This document shows positions 23,573-32,145 of a stretch of 33,870 nucleotides of DNA, piece by piece. The position numbers were made by a program, and so were the translations under genes. The stretch comes from an uncultured Spirochaetales bacterium. GTDB taxonomy: Bacteria > Spirochaetota > Spirochaetia > Sphaerochaetales > Sphaerochaetaceae. Position 1 is the first letter of the stretch. Every line of letters begins with the position of its first letter. The notes beneath the pieces are model-generated. The model was given only the letters and a program-made list of their open reading frames with translations. It had not been told where the DNA came from and did no database searches. The DNA lies in the NCBI GenBank assembly GCA_949299185.1, contig CASFZR010000028.1, positions 1-33,870 of the forward strand, given 5' to 3'.

Positions 23573-24155
23573 CTTTCCTTCTCATTATCCTATCGACGAT
23601 GCCGTAATCGAGCGCGGCCTCGGCGTCCATATAGCGATCACGGAGGATATCCTCGGCGATCTCTTCCTCGCTCCGTCCTGTGTGCTGTGACATCAGGCGG
23701 CGCGTGACCTCGTTGATCCTCTGCAGCTCACGCGATGATATGATGATATCGCTGGCCTGGCCCTCGGCTCCGCCTGAGGGCTGATGGATCATGACGCGTG
23801 CGTTGGGCAGTATCGTCCTCTTGCCGGGAGCCCCTGACGCGAGGAGGATGGCCGCCATCGAGCAAGCCTGTCCCATGCAGATCGTCGCCACATCGCAGCT
23901 GACATACTGCATCGTGTCGTAGATCGCGAGGCCCGCGGTGACGCTTCCTCCCGGGCTGTTGATGTAAAGGCTTACATCCTTGGTCGGTGATTCGCTTTCA
24001 AGGAATATAAGCTGAGCCACTACCAGATCGGCAGTGGCGTCGGTGATCTCGCCGTCAACGAAGATTATCCTGTCCTTCAGGAGACGCGAGAAGATATCGA
24101 ACTGTCTCTCACCCGTTCCCGACTGCTCTACGACATAGGGAACGAGCGTATTCAT
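23565..24155 (-). CDS. clpP: ATP-dependent Clp protease proteolytic subunit
   Basis: From ATG 24155 the protein has 196 residues with the serine-protease triad Ser99 (GQACSMAA), His124 (MIHQPSGG) and Asp172 (LRDRYM), numbering that matches typical ClpP. The opening [20 protein letters not shown] is the usual mature-type N-terminus. The ribosome binding site AGGAG lies further upstream and fits a TTG at 24167 or GTG at 24173 better, so a 4-6 residue extension is possible. It forms tetradecamers that work with ClpX. The tig stop codon lies within this extended start region. Confidence 0.95.
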   Translation of the reverse strand: MNTLVPYVVEQSGTGERQFDIFSRLLKDRIIFVDGEITDATADLVVAQLIFLESESPTKDVSLYINSPGGSVTAGLAIYDTMQYVSCDVATICMGQACSMAAILLASGAPGKRTILPNARVMIHQPSGGAEGQASDIIISSRELQRINEVTRRLMSQHTGRSEEEIAEDILRDRYMDAEAALDYGIVDRIMRRKDG

Positions 24156-24169
24156 CCTTTCTTTCAAGA

Positions 24170-25519
24170 TCACTCCTCTGCATAGGAACCGGAGAGGTAG
24201 CTCTCATAGCTTACTTCCTTACCGGCCTTGAACGTGTTGTTCTCAAGGAGGAACGGAACCACGCGCTCGAACTGGAGCTCGTCACGGAGTATGTTCTCAT
24301 AGTACTCCTTGTTCTCCTCTCCGACGCTTGAGTATCTCTCCTCCCACTTCGTCTTGAACTCCTCCTCAGGAATCTCGAAGCTCTCCTTCTCCTTGATCTT
24401 CTCCAGGATAAGCTGGTCCTTGAGGTCGCTGGTGCAGCTGTCGCGCCATGAGTCAAGGAGGGCCTCCTTGGTCGTCTCCTGCATCTTCAGGAATCCGAGA
24501 AGCTGCTCCTCAGAAAGTCCTGACTGGCGGTAGAAGTTCCTCCATGCCTGATCGAGCTGGGCGTCGAGCATCGACTTCGGGATCGTGATCTCGGTCTCGC
24601 CCTTGAGGCGGGCAAGGAGAGCGTGGATCTTGTCGTTCTTCATCTTCTCCTCGACGTTCTTCTCAAGGTCGGCGCGGATGCCCTTCTTCATATCAGCGAC
24701 GGTCTTGTATTCTTCCTTCACGTCCTGTGCGAACTCATCATCGACAGCGGGAAGCTCACGGACCTTGACGTTGGTCACCTTGATCGAGAGCTTGATCGTC
24801 CTGCCCTCGTATCCTGGGACATGATCGTCCTCGGTATAGCTCTTCTCGACAGTCTTCTCCTCGTCCTTCTTCATGCCGATGACATCATCATCGATCTTAT
24901 AGAAGTTGTAGCCTGAGCCGATCGTGAAGGTGAAGTCCTTCCTCTCGGTGGATGATACGGGATTGCCGTCCTCTCCGATCTCGACATAGTCGACAGTGAC
25001 GATATCACCGCTCTCTGCAGCGCCGTCCTTGGTCTTGACGACGGAGTTCTGCTCCCTCTTCTTCTCGACTTCCTTCTCCACGTCCTCGTCGGTCACGGAG
25101 ACTGACGGGACCTCGATCTCAAGGCCCTTGTACTCGCCAAGCTCGAAGCGCGGGTAGATATCATAGACGACCGTGTAGGTGACATCCTCTCCCTTCTTGA
25201 AGGGAAGGAGCTTCTCCTCGTCCTGAAGCACCGGAGTCGAGAACGCAAGCGGCTTGTCCTCGAAGCTGAGGCCCTTGATCTCCTCCTCGAGCTTCTTCTC
25301 CATGGCCTCGAAGGAGCTTTCCTCCCTGATCATGTCACCGTACTTCCTCTCGACGACGGATGCAGGGACCTTGCCCTTCCTGAATCCATCGATCTGGATC
25401 GTCTTGGCATACTTCGCCAGCTTTTCCTGATAAGCCTGCTCAAGGGCATCGGCATTGATAGTAAGAGTCAGTGAAGCCTGGGAATCATCCAGCAACTTTA
25501 CGCTTTTCTCTGCATCCAT
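24170..25519 (-). CDS. tig: Trigger factor
   Basis: The 449-residue chaperone has the ribosome-docking signature GFRKGKVP (45-52), a central FKBP-type prolyl isomerase domain (about residues 160-245, with [15 protein letters not shown]) and the long helical C-terminal chaperone arms. It binds nascent chains at the ribosome exit. It is the first gene of the operon with clpP, clpX and nrnA; the tig-clpP-clpX order is widely conserved. The ATG follows AAGGAAG; a clear promoter was not found, although the 40 bp upstream are AT-rich. Confidence 0.96.
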   Translation of the reverse strand: MDAEKSVKLLDDSQASLTLTINADALEQAYQEKLAKYAKTIQIDGFRKGKVPASVVERKYGDMIREESSFEAMEKKLEEEIKGLSFEDKPLAFSTPVLQDEEKLLPFKKGEDVTYTVVYDIYPRFELGEYKGLEIEVPSVSVTDEDVEKEVEKKREQNSVVKTKDGAAESGDIVTVDYVEIGEDGNPVSSTERKDFTFTIGSGYNFYKIDDDVIGMKKDEEKTVEKSYTEDDHVPGYEGRTIKLSIKVTNVKVRELPAVDDEFAQDVKEEYKTVADMKKGIRADLEKNVEEKMKNDKIHALLARLKGETEITIPKSMLDAQLDQAWRNFYRQSGLSEEQLLGFLKMQETTKEALLDSWRDSCTSDLKDQLILEKIKEKESFEIPEEEFKTKWEERYSSVGEENKEYYENILRDELQFERVVPFLLENNTFKAGKEVSYESYLSGSYAEE

Positions 25520-25720
25520 AGTGAACTTCCTTCTATTCTATATTTCTGAACTAAACGCTCTAGCTAAGTAAATATACTGAAATTCCATCCGGTTGTCACT
25601 AGTGGGGGAGGGAGGGCTGGATCTCCTTGCTGGAAAAAGGGAAAAGGAAAGGCCCGTAGCATAAAGGAAAAACCATCCCATGAGTCTCTGCCCCCGCGCG
25701 GAATATCTTCTCTTTTTTGC

Positions 25721-25748
25721 TTGACAGGTGGAAAAGGTGGTTTAGAAT
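25721..25748 (+). promoter_or_regulatory. Promoter of the LacI gene (TTGACA-N16-TAGAAT)
   Basis: TTGACA at 25721-25726 is followed after 16 bp by TAGAAT (25743-25748, five of six consensus bases). The operator begins 6 bp downstream, over the expected transcription start. The rest of the gap from 25560 shows no gene; it has a G-rich stretch at 25603-25616. Confidence 0.75.
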
Positions 25749-25753
25749 TTTGA

Positions 25754-25767
25754 TTGAAACGGTTCAA
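25754..25767. promoter_or_regulatory. LacI-family operator O1
   Basis: TTGAAACGGTTCAA is a near-palindrome with the central CG typical of LacI/GalR operators. It sits just after the -10 box, so bound repressor would block initiation; autoregulation is the simple reading. Confidence 0.7.
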
Positions 25768-25780
25768 AAGGAGGACTGCC

Positions 25781-26794
25781 ATGGGGAAGATAACCATCAA
25801 GGATGTTGCAGCTCTTGCCGGCGTCTCCGTGGGAACCGCTTCAATGGCGCTCAATGATTCTCCGAAGGTCTCCGCAGAGACGAAGAAGAATGTGATGGCA
25901 GTGGTCCAGAAGCTCGGATACCGCCGCGATCCATATGCAAGATCGCTCAGCCTCTCATCCTCAAGATCGATAGGCTTCCTGGCTCCGGGATTCCGCAATC
26001 CGTTCTTCGGCGAGGTTGCAGAGGCGCTCCAGCTTGCGGTAGAGGAGAAGAACAACAGCCTGATGTTCGGCATCACGAATGACAGCACCGAGCAGGAGGC
26101 GAAGCTTGTCGACCAGTTCCTGGACAGGGGAGTCGATGGACTGATCATCATACCCGCAGAGGACAGCAATCCCGATCTCTCGCATATAAGGAACCTCCTC
26201 AATCATGATTTCCCGCTCGTATTCCTTACCGGGTATTATCCTGAGATTCCGTTCCATGCAGTCATGGCGGATCTCGCGGAAGGCTCATATGAGCTGACGA
26301 AGGGAATGCTCGATGCAGGGCTCAGAAACATCATAATGATTGCTGGAAACCCGTCTCTCATACCGTTCCGTGAGAGGATAGAGGGTTTCAGGAGAGCATT
26401 GGATGAATGCAGCGTGGCATTCGATGAGAGCAAGGTGATCATCTCCGATGGCATGAGCTATGAAGGCGGATATGCCGCTATCGACAAGGTATACGATGAG
26501 ATAAAGCCCGATGGGATCATTGCGATAAACGATGTGATGGCAATGGGTGTCATAGGCCGCCTGAGATCCAAGGGGATAAGGGTTCCGGAGGATGTATCCG
26601 TTGCCGGCTATGATGACATCTCGGTTTCCTCGATACAGGAGACGCCGCTTACGACAGTCGAGCAGCCGATAGCCTTGATGTGCTCGGAAGCTGTGGATAT
26701 GCTCTTCTCCCTCATGGAAGGGAAGGCTGTTGCCGAAGGGGTGGTGAGGATTCCTGTTTCGGTGAAGCGCAGGAGGTCTGCAAAGACTGGCTGA
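25781..26794 (+). CDS. LacI-family sugar-responsive repressor
   Basis: The 337-residue protein has the LacI-type N-terminal helix-turn-helix and hinge (ITIKDVAALAGVSVGTASMA, then YRRDPYARSLS), then a periplasmic-binding-like effector domain (SIGFLAPGFRNPFFGEV onwards, with GYDDISVSS near residue 285). It should release its operator when a sugar or sugar derivative binds. Its own promoter overlaps a LacI-type site, and a sister site lies before the downstream epimerase gene, so it very likely controls this sugar operon. The ATG at 25781 has GGAGG 6 nt upstream; an earlier in-frame start lies within the operator. Confidence 0.92.
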   Translation: MGKITIKDVAALAGVSVGTASMALNDSPKVSAETKKNVMAVVQKLGYRRDPYARSLSLSSSRSIGFLAPGFRNPFFGEVAEALQLAVEEKNNSLMFGITNDSTEQEAKLVDQFLDRGVDGLIIIPAEDSNPDLSHIRNLLNHDFPLVFLTGYYPEIPFHAVMADLAEGSYELTKGMLDAGLRNIIMIAGNPSLIPFRERIEGFRRALDECSVAFDESKVIISDGMSYEGGYAAIDKVYDEIKPDGIIAINDVMAMGVIGRLRSKGIRVPEDVSVAGYDDISVSSIQETPLTTVEQPIALMCSEAVDMLFSLMEGKAVAEGVVRIPVSVKRRRSAKTG

Positions 26795-26880
26795 ATGAGT
26801 TCCGGCCCAGTGTGGAGGTCACGGTGGCCGGGGGATAGGGAATCAGCTGAATCATCAGGAGAAGCGGAGGCTCCGGATGA
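26795..26880. other. Spacer between the repressor and epimerase genes
   Basis: The spacer contains CCGGCC (26802-26807) and GGCCGG (26826-26831) as widely separated arms and a small palindrome CGGAG-G-CTCCG (26865-26875), but no U-run and no clear promoter. The second operator follows. Confidence 0.35.
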
Positions 26881-26894
26881 TTGAACTGATTCAA
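26881..26894. promoter_or_regulatory. LacI-family operator O2
   Basis: TTGAACTGATTCAA shares length, outer arms and position relative to a start codon with O1; the arms TTGAA and TTCAA are perfect. The centre is TG instead of CG, so affinity may differ. It lies 14 bp before the epimerase ATG. Confidence 0.6.
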
Positions 26895-26908
26895 AAAAGG
26901 AGGTTGCT

Positions 26909-28177
26909 ATGGATTTCAAGACAGTTCGCAAGGAGCTGTTCGATACTCTGCAGAAAGAGATAATACCGTTCTGGCTCAACAACTCTATCGACAAGGAATA
27001 TGGCGGATATATCACATCTTTCGATGAGAATGGCCATTTCGATGGTAACGGAATAAAGAATATCGTTACCCAGGCGAGGATGGTCTGGGGCTTCTCGAGG
27101 CTCATGCCCTATGCATCAGATGAGGACAAGCCCCGGATGAAGGAAGCTGCCGAGTATGGAAAGCGCTTCCTCATCGACAGATTCTGGGATAAGGAATACG
27201 GTGGATACTACTGGCTCCTCAACAGGGATGGCTCGGTGCATGATGACTCCAAGCTCACCTATGGTGAAGGCTTCGCTGTCTATGCGCTTGCCCAGTGCTA
27301 TCTGACATATGGGGACAAGGAAGCGCTTGAGTATGCGGAGAAGGGCTTCGATTATCTCCTCAAGTACAGCGCTGATACGCTCCGCGGCGGTTATTTCGAG
27401 AACGTGGAACGCGACTGGACGCTCTCTCCTGCGGGAAAGGCAGCAGGTGACCGCAAGTCCCTGGATATCCACATGCATCTTCTCGAAGCATATACGACGC
27501 TCTATGAGGCAACGGGAAAGGAAATCCATGGCAGAAGGCTCCGCGAAGTCTATGAGCTCATCGTGCGCCACATGGTCAATGCCGTGGAGGGCTATGGCTA
27601 CAACCAGTTCGATCTTGAGTTCAATAAGGTTCCTGCCGTCAACATCCCGCGCACATGGAATGCAGAGCGCGAGAGCAACGAGAAGATCGATACCCCGACC
27701 GATACGACAAGCTATGGGCACAACGTAGAGCTCAGCTGGCTTGCCGATCTTGCTCTCAAGGTTCTCGGATCACGCACGGAAGAGGACCAGAAGCTTCTCG
27801 TGAAGCTTCTCGATCATGCGCTTGCCCATGGCTATGACTGGGAGCATGGCGGCGTATTCCGCGATGGAGTCGGCACAGGCCCTGCCCTCGTAAGGGACAA
27901 GGAATGGTGGCAGAACTTCGAGTCAATGACCGGCTTCCTCAATGGCTACATGATGACGGGCGACGAGAAGTACTACGATGCCTTCAGTCGCACATGGGAT
28001 TTCGACAACAGGTATTTCATGAACCATGAAGTCGGTGAGAGCAGACAGCTCCTCAGAGAGGATGGCACGCCGCTTGTCGCCAATATCGGGAACCCATGGA
28101 AGGGAATCTACCACACGGGCAGAGCATTCGCAGAGTGCATCGACAGGCTCGACGAGTGCATTGCGAAGGAGGGATGA
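26909..28177 (+). CDS. AGE-family sugar 2-epimerase (cellobiose 2-epimerase-like)
   Basis: The 422-residue protein has the length and (alpha/alpha)6-barrel motifs of the N-acylglucosamine/cellobiose 2-epimerase family: YGGYITSFDENG near residue 31, GGYFENV near 158, DIHMHLLEAYTTLYEATG near 189, SYGHNVELSWL near 269 and KGIYHTGRAFAE near the C-terminus. The His of the last two motifs are the expected acid/base pair. These enzymes invert C2 of aldoses or isomerise them to ketoses. Sequence alone does not separate cellobiose, mannose or other sugars. AGGAGG lies 5-8 nt before the ATG. It is immediately followed by a CUT2 importer, which usually brings in monosaccharides. Confidence 0.83.
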   Translation: MDFKTVRKELFDTLQKEIIPFWLNNSIDKEYGGYITSFDENGHFDGNGIKNIVTQARMVWGFSRLMPYASDEDKPRMKEAAEYGKRFLIDRFWDKEYGGYYWLLNRDGSVHDDSKLTYGEGFAVYALAQCYLTYGDKEALEYAEKGFDYLLKYSADTLRGGYFENVERDWTLSPAGKAAGDRKSLDIHMHLLEAYTTLYEATGKEIHGRRLREVYELIVRHMVNAVEGYGYNQFDLEFNKVPAVNIPRTWNAERESNEKIDTPTDTTSYGHNVELSWLADLALKVLGSRTEEDQKLLVKLLDHALAHGYDWEHGGVFRDGVGTGPALVRDKEWWQNFESMTGFLNGYMMTGDEKYYDAFSRTWDFDNRYFMNHEVGESRQLLREDGTPLVANIGNPWKGIYHTGRAFAECIDRLDECIAKEG

Positions 28178-29707
28178 GTGGCAGACAGCATTGTACGCAT
28201 GGAGCATATCTCCAAGTCATTCCCGGGCGTAAAGGCGCTTGATGATGTCTCATTCGAGCTGAGGGCCGGAGAGGTCATGGCCCTCCTCGGTGAGAACGGA
28301 GCAGGCAAATCGACGCTCATGAAGATACTCAGCGGCATCTATACCCGCGATGCCGGCGATATCTATCTCTATGGGAATAAGATCGACGTGCTTAATTCGA
28401 AAGTCGCTAAGGAGAACGGCATTGCGATCATCCATCAGGAGCTCAATATGTGCCAGCATCTCACCGTAGCCGAGAACATGTTCCTCGGGCGTGAGATAGG
28501 CAAGGGCTTCCTCATCGACAAGGGAAAGATGAATGAAGAGGCTGAGAAGGTGCTTTCAAGCCTCCACGTGGATATCTCGCCGAAGACGCTTGTCGGCAAC
28601 CTGCCTGTATCGAAGCAGCAGATGGTAGAGATCGCGAAGGCGCTTTCGGTCAATGCCCGCGTGCTTATCATGGATGAGCCTACCAGCGCTCTCTCCAGCA
28701 AGGAGATCGATGATCTCTTCGTGATCATAAGGAATCTCAGGGCTGCCGGCTGCGGCATCGTCTACATCTCGCATCGCCTCGAGGAACTGAGCCATATCGT
28801 AGACCGCGTAACCATCATGCGTGACGGGCACTTCATCAGCAAAGGCAATTTCTCCGACTACACGATGGACTCGATCATCGCTGATATGGTCGGACGCGAG
28901 ATCAAGGAGAAGTTTCCCCATGTTGACTGCAAGCCGGGCAAGACGATATTCGAGGTCAGGCATCTCAATGCTGGACGCATGGTCCGTGACATAAGCCTCT
29001 CCGTCCGCGAGGGAGAGATTGTCGGAATCGCAGGCCTCATGGGCGCCGGACGTACCGAGACTACGAGAGCGATCTTCGGTATCGACCCGAAGGAGAGCGG
29101 CCAGATTCTTGTCGACGGCAAGGAAGTGACGATAAACAAGCCCATCGATGCGATAAAGCACGGCATCGTCCTTGCACCGGAGGACAGGAAGAAGGATGGC
29201 CTCTGCACGAAGCTGCCTGTGAAGCACAATATCTCGCTTCCGAACCTGGACCTTCTTTCAGATAAGATCGGCAAGGTCAGCAGGGGCAAGGAAGATAAGA
29301 TGACGTCCGATGCGATCAGCAACTTCAGCATCAAGGTTGCTTCCCCTGAGGTCGCGGTTGCTAACCTCTCCGGAGGAAACCAGCAGAAGGTCGTTGTCGC
29401 TAAGTGGCTTTCTAGGAAGTCCAGGATTGTCATATTCGACGAACCTACGAGAGGAATCGACGTTGCGGCGAAGGTTGAGATCTACAACCTGATGAACCAG
29501 CTCAAGGAGGAGGGAATCGGCGTTCTCTTCGTCTCATCCGAAATGCCTGAGATCATCGGTGTATCCGACCGCGTGATCGTCATGTGCGATGGACGCATAA
29601 CAGGCGAGCTGATGAGGGGTGAGGCAACGCAGGAGAAGATCCTTACGCTTGCAACGCATTTCGAGAATAAATTCGAGGAAAAAGGGGAAGAAGATGGAGA
29701 AAACTGA
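28178..29707 (+). CDS. Sugar ABC transporter ATPase, CUT2/RbsA type
   Basis: The 509-residue protein holds two ABC domains in tandem. The first has a normal Walker A, GENGAGKST (near 38), a divergent signature SKQQMVEIAKAL and Walker B VLIMDEPTSAL. The second has a degenerate Walker A, GLMGAGRTET (near 286), but a full signature LSGGNQQKVVVAKWL and IVIFDEPTRGID. This is the standard arrangement of RbsA/MglA-type ATPases, which power uptake of monosaccharides. The start is GTG 28178 directly at the epimerase stop, with AGGAGGG upstream, so translation is coupled. It overlaps the permease gene by 14 bp. Confidence 0.95.
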   Translation: MADSIVRMEHISKSFPGVKALDDVSFELRAGEVMALLGENGAGKSTLMKILSGIYTRDAGDIYLYGNKIDVLNSKVAKENGIAIIHQELNMCQHLTVAENMFLGREIGKGFLIDKGKMNEEAEKVLSSLHVDISPKTLVGNLPVSKQQMVEIAKALSVNARVLIMDEPTSALSSKEIDDLFVIIRNLRAAGCGIVYISHRLEELSHIVDRVTIMRDGHFISKGNFSDYTMDSIIADMVGREIKEKFPHVDCKPGKTIFEVRHLNAGRMVRDISLSVREGEIVGIAGLMGAGRTETTRAIFGIDPKESGQILVDGKEVTINKPIDAIKHGIVLAPEDRKKDGLCTKLPVKHNISLPNLDLLSDKIGKVSRGKEDKMTSDAISNFSIKVASPEVAVANLSGGNQQKVVVAKWLSRKSRIVIFDEPTRGIDVAAKVEIYNLMNQLKEEGIGVLFVSSEMPEIIGVSDRVIVMCDGRITGELMRGEATQEKILTLATHFENKFEEKGEEDGEN

Positions 29708-30710
29708 GACAAAGGTAAGCCTCAAGAAGAGGATTCTTTCGATAAACGGAATGGGGCAGGTCCTGACCGTCAGCGCAGGCCTTGTTGTTCTGTGCATAGT
29801 ATTCGGGATAATCAATCCGACATTCTTCTCCACGAGGAATATCGGAAACCTCCTGAGGCAGATAGCGCCGTTCATCCTTATCGGCATCGGCCAGTCATAC
29901 GTACTCATCACCGGCAATATCGACCTCTCGATCGGATCGGTGATCGGCATGTCGACGATGCTCAGCGCCACGATGATGACGAAGGGCGTGAATCCATGGG
30001 CTGCGGTGTTCATCACGCTTGTGGCATGTCTTGTCGTCGGTGTCCTCAATGGATACCTCGTAGCAGGATTCAGCATCCCTCCGTTCATCGCAACGCTCGG
30101 AACGATGACGATCGCAAGGGGCATCGCGCAGATCGCCAACGGCAATTACAACACGAACAGCATCGGCGAAGCAGCTGAAGGCTTCAGGAACTTCTTCTAC
30201 TATGGGAAGACGCTAGGCATCTACAACACGTTCTGGATCGCTATCGTCATCTTCCTCATCTTCAACTTCTACCTGAGCAAGACGAAGACAGGACGCCATA
30301 TCTACGCAGTAGGAAGCAACATCAATGCTGCCAAGCTCTCTGGCGTGAGCGTCACGGCTGTGACGATCAAGGTCTATGTCGTCTCCGCATTCTGCGCAGC
30401 CCTCACAGGCTTCACGCAGTGCGCTTCGGCAGGCATGGGCGCCATGGATGCTGGCAACTCCTATGAGATGTACGCTGTTGCAGCTTCCGTCATCGGCGGC
30501 GTTTCCACGCTCGGCGGCCAGGGTATCCTCTTCGGAACCGTTATCGGCGCAGCCATCTGGGCTGTTCTCCAGAACGGTCTCCAGTTCGCAGGAGCTCCTG
30601 TTGCCATCAGGAACATCGTGATCGGAATCATCGTCATCATCTCTGTTCTTATAGATATAATCGTAAGAGGACGCGCACCGAAGAAAGGAGCGCATAAGAA
30701 ATCGAAATAG
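29694..30710 (+). CDS. Sugar ABC transporter permease, CUT2/RbsC type
   Basis: The 338-residue membrane protein has many hydrophobic spans, starting at about residue 24, and the RbsC-type loop motif AASVIGGVSTLGGQGILFGT near residue 265, where the ATPase docks. NIDLSIGSVIG near residue 80 is also typical. It forms a homodimeric pore in the inner membrane. The ATG at 29694 follows AAGGGGAAG and lies within the end of the ATPase gene. Confidence 0.94.
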   Translation: MEKTETKVSLKKRILSINGMGQVLTVSAGLVVLCIVFGIINPTFFSTRNIGNLLRQIAPFILIGIGQSYVLITGNIDLSIGSVIGMSTMLSATMMTKGVNPWAAVFITLVACLVVGVLNGYLVAGFSIPPFIATLGTMTIARGIAQIANGNYNTNSIGEAAEGFRNFFYYGKTLGIYNTFWIAIVIFLIFNFYLSKTKTGRHIYAVGSNINAAKLSGVSVTAVTIKVYVVSAFCAALTGFTQCASAGMGAMDAGNSYEMYAVAASVIGGVSTLGGQGILFGTVIGAAIWAVLQNGLQFAGAPVAIRNIVIGIIVIISVLIDIIVRGRAPKKGAHKKSK

Positions 30711-30725
30711 CATTGCCTGGCAATG
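30711..30725 (+). repeat. Short stem-loop between permease and binding-protein genes
   Basis: CATTGC-CTG-GCAATG forms a perfect 6-bp hairpin right after the permease stop codon, with no U-run. Such intercistronic stems often set message stability and let the binding protein be made in excess; that use is inferred. Confidence 0.5.
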
Positions 30726-30755
30726 TCTATATAAAAACATGAAAAGGAGAAAAGA

Positions 30756-31694
30756 ATGAGTAAGAGAAAAGTTTTGCTTACCGCTCTTGTCATGGCTCTG
30801 GCAGCAGTATCAGTGTTCGCCAGTGGAGCAGCTGAGGATTCCGGAAACTACAGCGTGTACCTCATCACCATGGACCAGATGGACCAGCACTGGGTGAACG
30901 TGAACAGAGGCGCAGAGGATGCAGCTGCAGAGCTCGGTGTTGACCTCACATGGCTTGCTCCTGACGTCAAGGATGATGCCAAGCAGATCGAGTGTATCAA
31001 CAATGCTGTCGCAGCAGGTGCTGACTGCATCCTTCTCGCAGCTAACGGACCTGAGGCCTGCGTCGCAGCTCTCAAGGAAGCATCTGAAGCCGGAGTAGAG
31101 ATCGTCTACGTCGACTCAGCAGCTAACTTCCCCGGAAGAAGGCTTCTCGCAACTGACAACCGCGCAGGCGGAAAGCAGATCGGCGAAAGGCTCATCCAGG
31201 AGCTCACAGCTAAGGGAATCACATCAGGTATGATCGGTGTCATCGGCGTCAACGCAGCTACAGAGTCCTGCAACCAGCGCGAGTATGGTTTCAGGGATGC
31301 CTTCGAGGGAACGGATTTCACTCTCCTCGAGACACAGTACTGCCAGGGTGATGCTGCTCAGGCAAAGGATATGGCAGCTAACTTCATCGCACAGGGATGT
31401 ATCGCTGTCTACGGTGCTAACGAAGGCTCGACAGTCGGCGTCGGCAACGCAGTTATGGAAGCTGGATCCGGTGTCATCGGCTGCGGTTCCGATTCTTCCG
31501 ATATGAACCTCTCGCTCGTCGAGAGAGGCGCTCTCCTCTGCATCATGGCTCAGAACCCGTATGCAATGGGATACGAAGGCGTCAAGAGTGCTGTTGAGGT
31601 TCTCTCCAGCGATATGGCTCCTGAGGCAACGCTTGATCCGTACTATGTCGACACGGGAGTCGAGGTCATCACAAAGGACAACCTTCCGGAGTGA
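30756..31694 (+). CDS. Periplasmic sugar-binding protein of the CUT2 importer
   Basis: The 312-residue protein begins with a signal peptide (MSKRKVLLTALVMALAAVSV, cut near FASGA) and has no lipobox Cys. The mature part is a type-1 periplasmic binding fold: HWVNVNRGAEDAAAELGVD, CILLAANGPEACVAALKEA, VYVDSAANFP, IGVIGVNAATESC and YGANEGSTVG. In most CUT2 operons the binding protein is first; here it is last, after a small hairpin and 45 bp. AAGGAG lies upstream of the ATG. The sugar it binds is not predictable from motifs alone. The gene ends just before the operon terminator and the group II intron. Confidence 0.92.
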   Translation: MSKRKVLLTALVMALAAVSVFASGAAEDSGNYSVYLITMDQMDQHWVNVNRGAEDAAAELGVDLTWLAPDVKDDAKQIECINNAVAAGADCILLAANGPEACVAALKEASEAGVEIVYVDSAANFPGRRLLATDNRAGGKQIGERLIQELTAKGITSGMIGVIGVNAATESCNQREYGFRDAFEGTDFTLLETQYCQGDAAQAKDMAANFIAQGCIAVYGANEGSTVGVGNAVMEAGSGVIGCGSDSSDMNLSLVERGALLCIMAQNPYAMGYEGVKSAVEVLSSDMAPEATLDPYYVDTGVEVITKDNLPE

Positions 31695-31711
31695 TCGATG
31701 ATTGCTTAGAA

Positions 31712-31748
31712 GCAGATGGGACCGTCGCAAAAAGCGGCGGTCTTCTGC
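31712..31748 (+). terminator. Terminator hairpin of the sugar operon
   Basis: GACCGTCGC (31720-31728) pairs over 9 bp, with one G-U, with GCGGCGGTC (31734-31742) around AAAAA. Outside it GCAGA (31712-31716) pairs with TCTGC (31744-31748). The U-run expected after a terminator is only TTCT, and it is cut off by the intron, which begins at the next base. Confidence 0.7.
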
Positions 31749-32034
31749 GTGTGACTGGCATGGTTCATTGCTAGAGGGTGAGAGACCCTTGAGGGAGTTG
31801 CAGTGCTTACCTCTAGCCGAACAGCAAGGGTGTCCATCGCGAGGTGGAATCTGAAGGAAGCTGTAGGCAAAGCCACGGGCTTGTGACGAGTGAGGCATTT
31901 ATGGATGGATGAGTCTGCTGAACAGGGCGAAATCCAACACTGCACGGAATCCATGGATGTAAAGGTCACGGGCTATATGGGGTGAAAGCAATGGATCTTA
32001 CCCAGTGAGGTCTCGCCAGCGCCGAGGCTGCAAT

Positions 32035-32055
32035 ACCGCTTATGACAGCGCAGTA
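32035..32055 (+). other. Putative EBS2 and EBS1 of the intron
   Basis: ACCGC at 32035-32039 is complementary to the five bases 31737-31741. GCAGTA at 32050-32055 pairs with 31743-31748 at five of six positions. The order (EBS2 before EBS1, a few nt apart) agrees with domain I of group IIB introns. Confidence 0.55.
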
Positions 32056-32145
32056 ACAACGAATGGCGAGAAGTCAGCCGAGGTCATAGTACCGCCGAGG
32101 ATGGATGAGGCGGGAAGGACTGAACCTAAGTCAGGATGAGTAGAG

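Noticed and set aside
25603..25616. G-rich run as a possible G-quadruplex
   Set aside because: Only three G-runs of three or more are present with very short loops, and a fourth run is just GG, so a stable quadruplex is not supported.
26802..26831. CCGGCC...GGCCGG as a terminator between the repressor and epimerase genes
   Set aside because: The loop is 18 nt and no U-run follows, so it does not meet the pattern of an intrinsic terminator.
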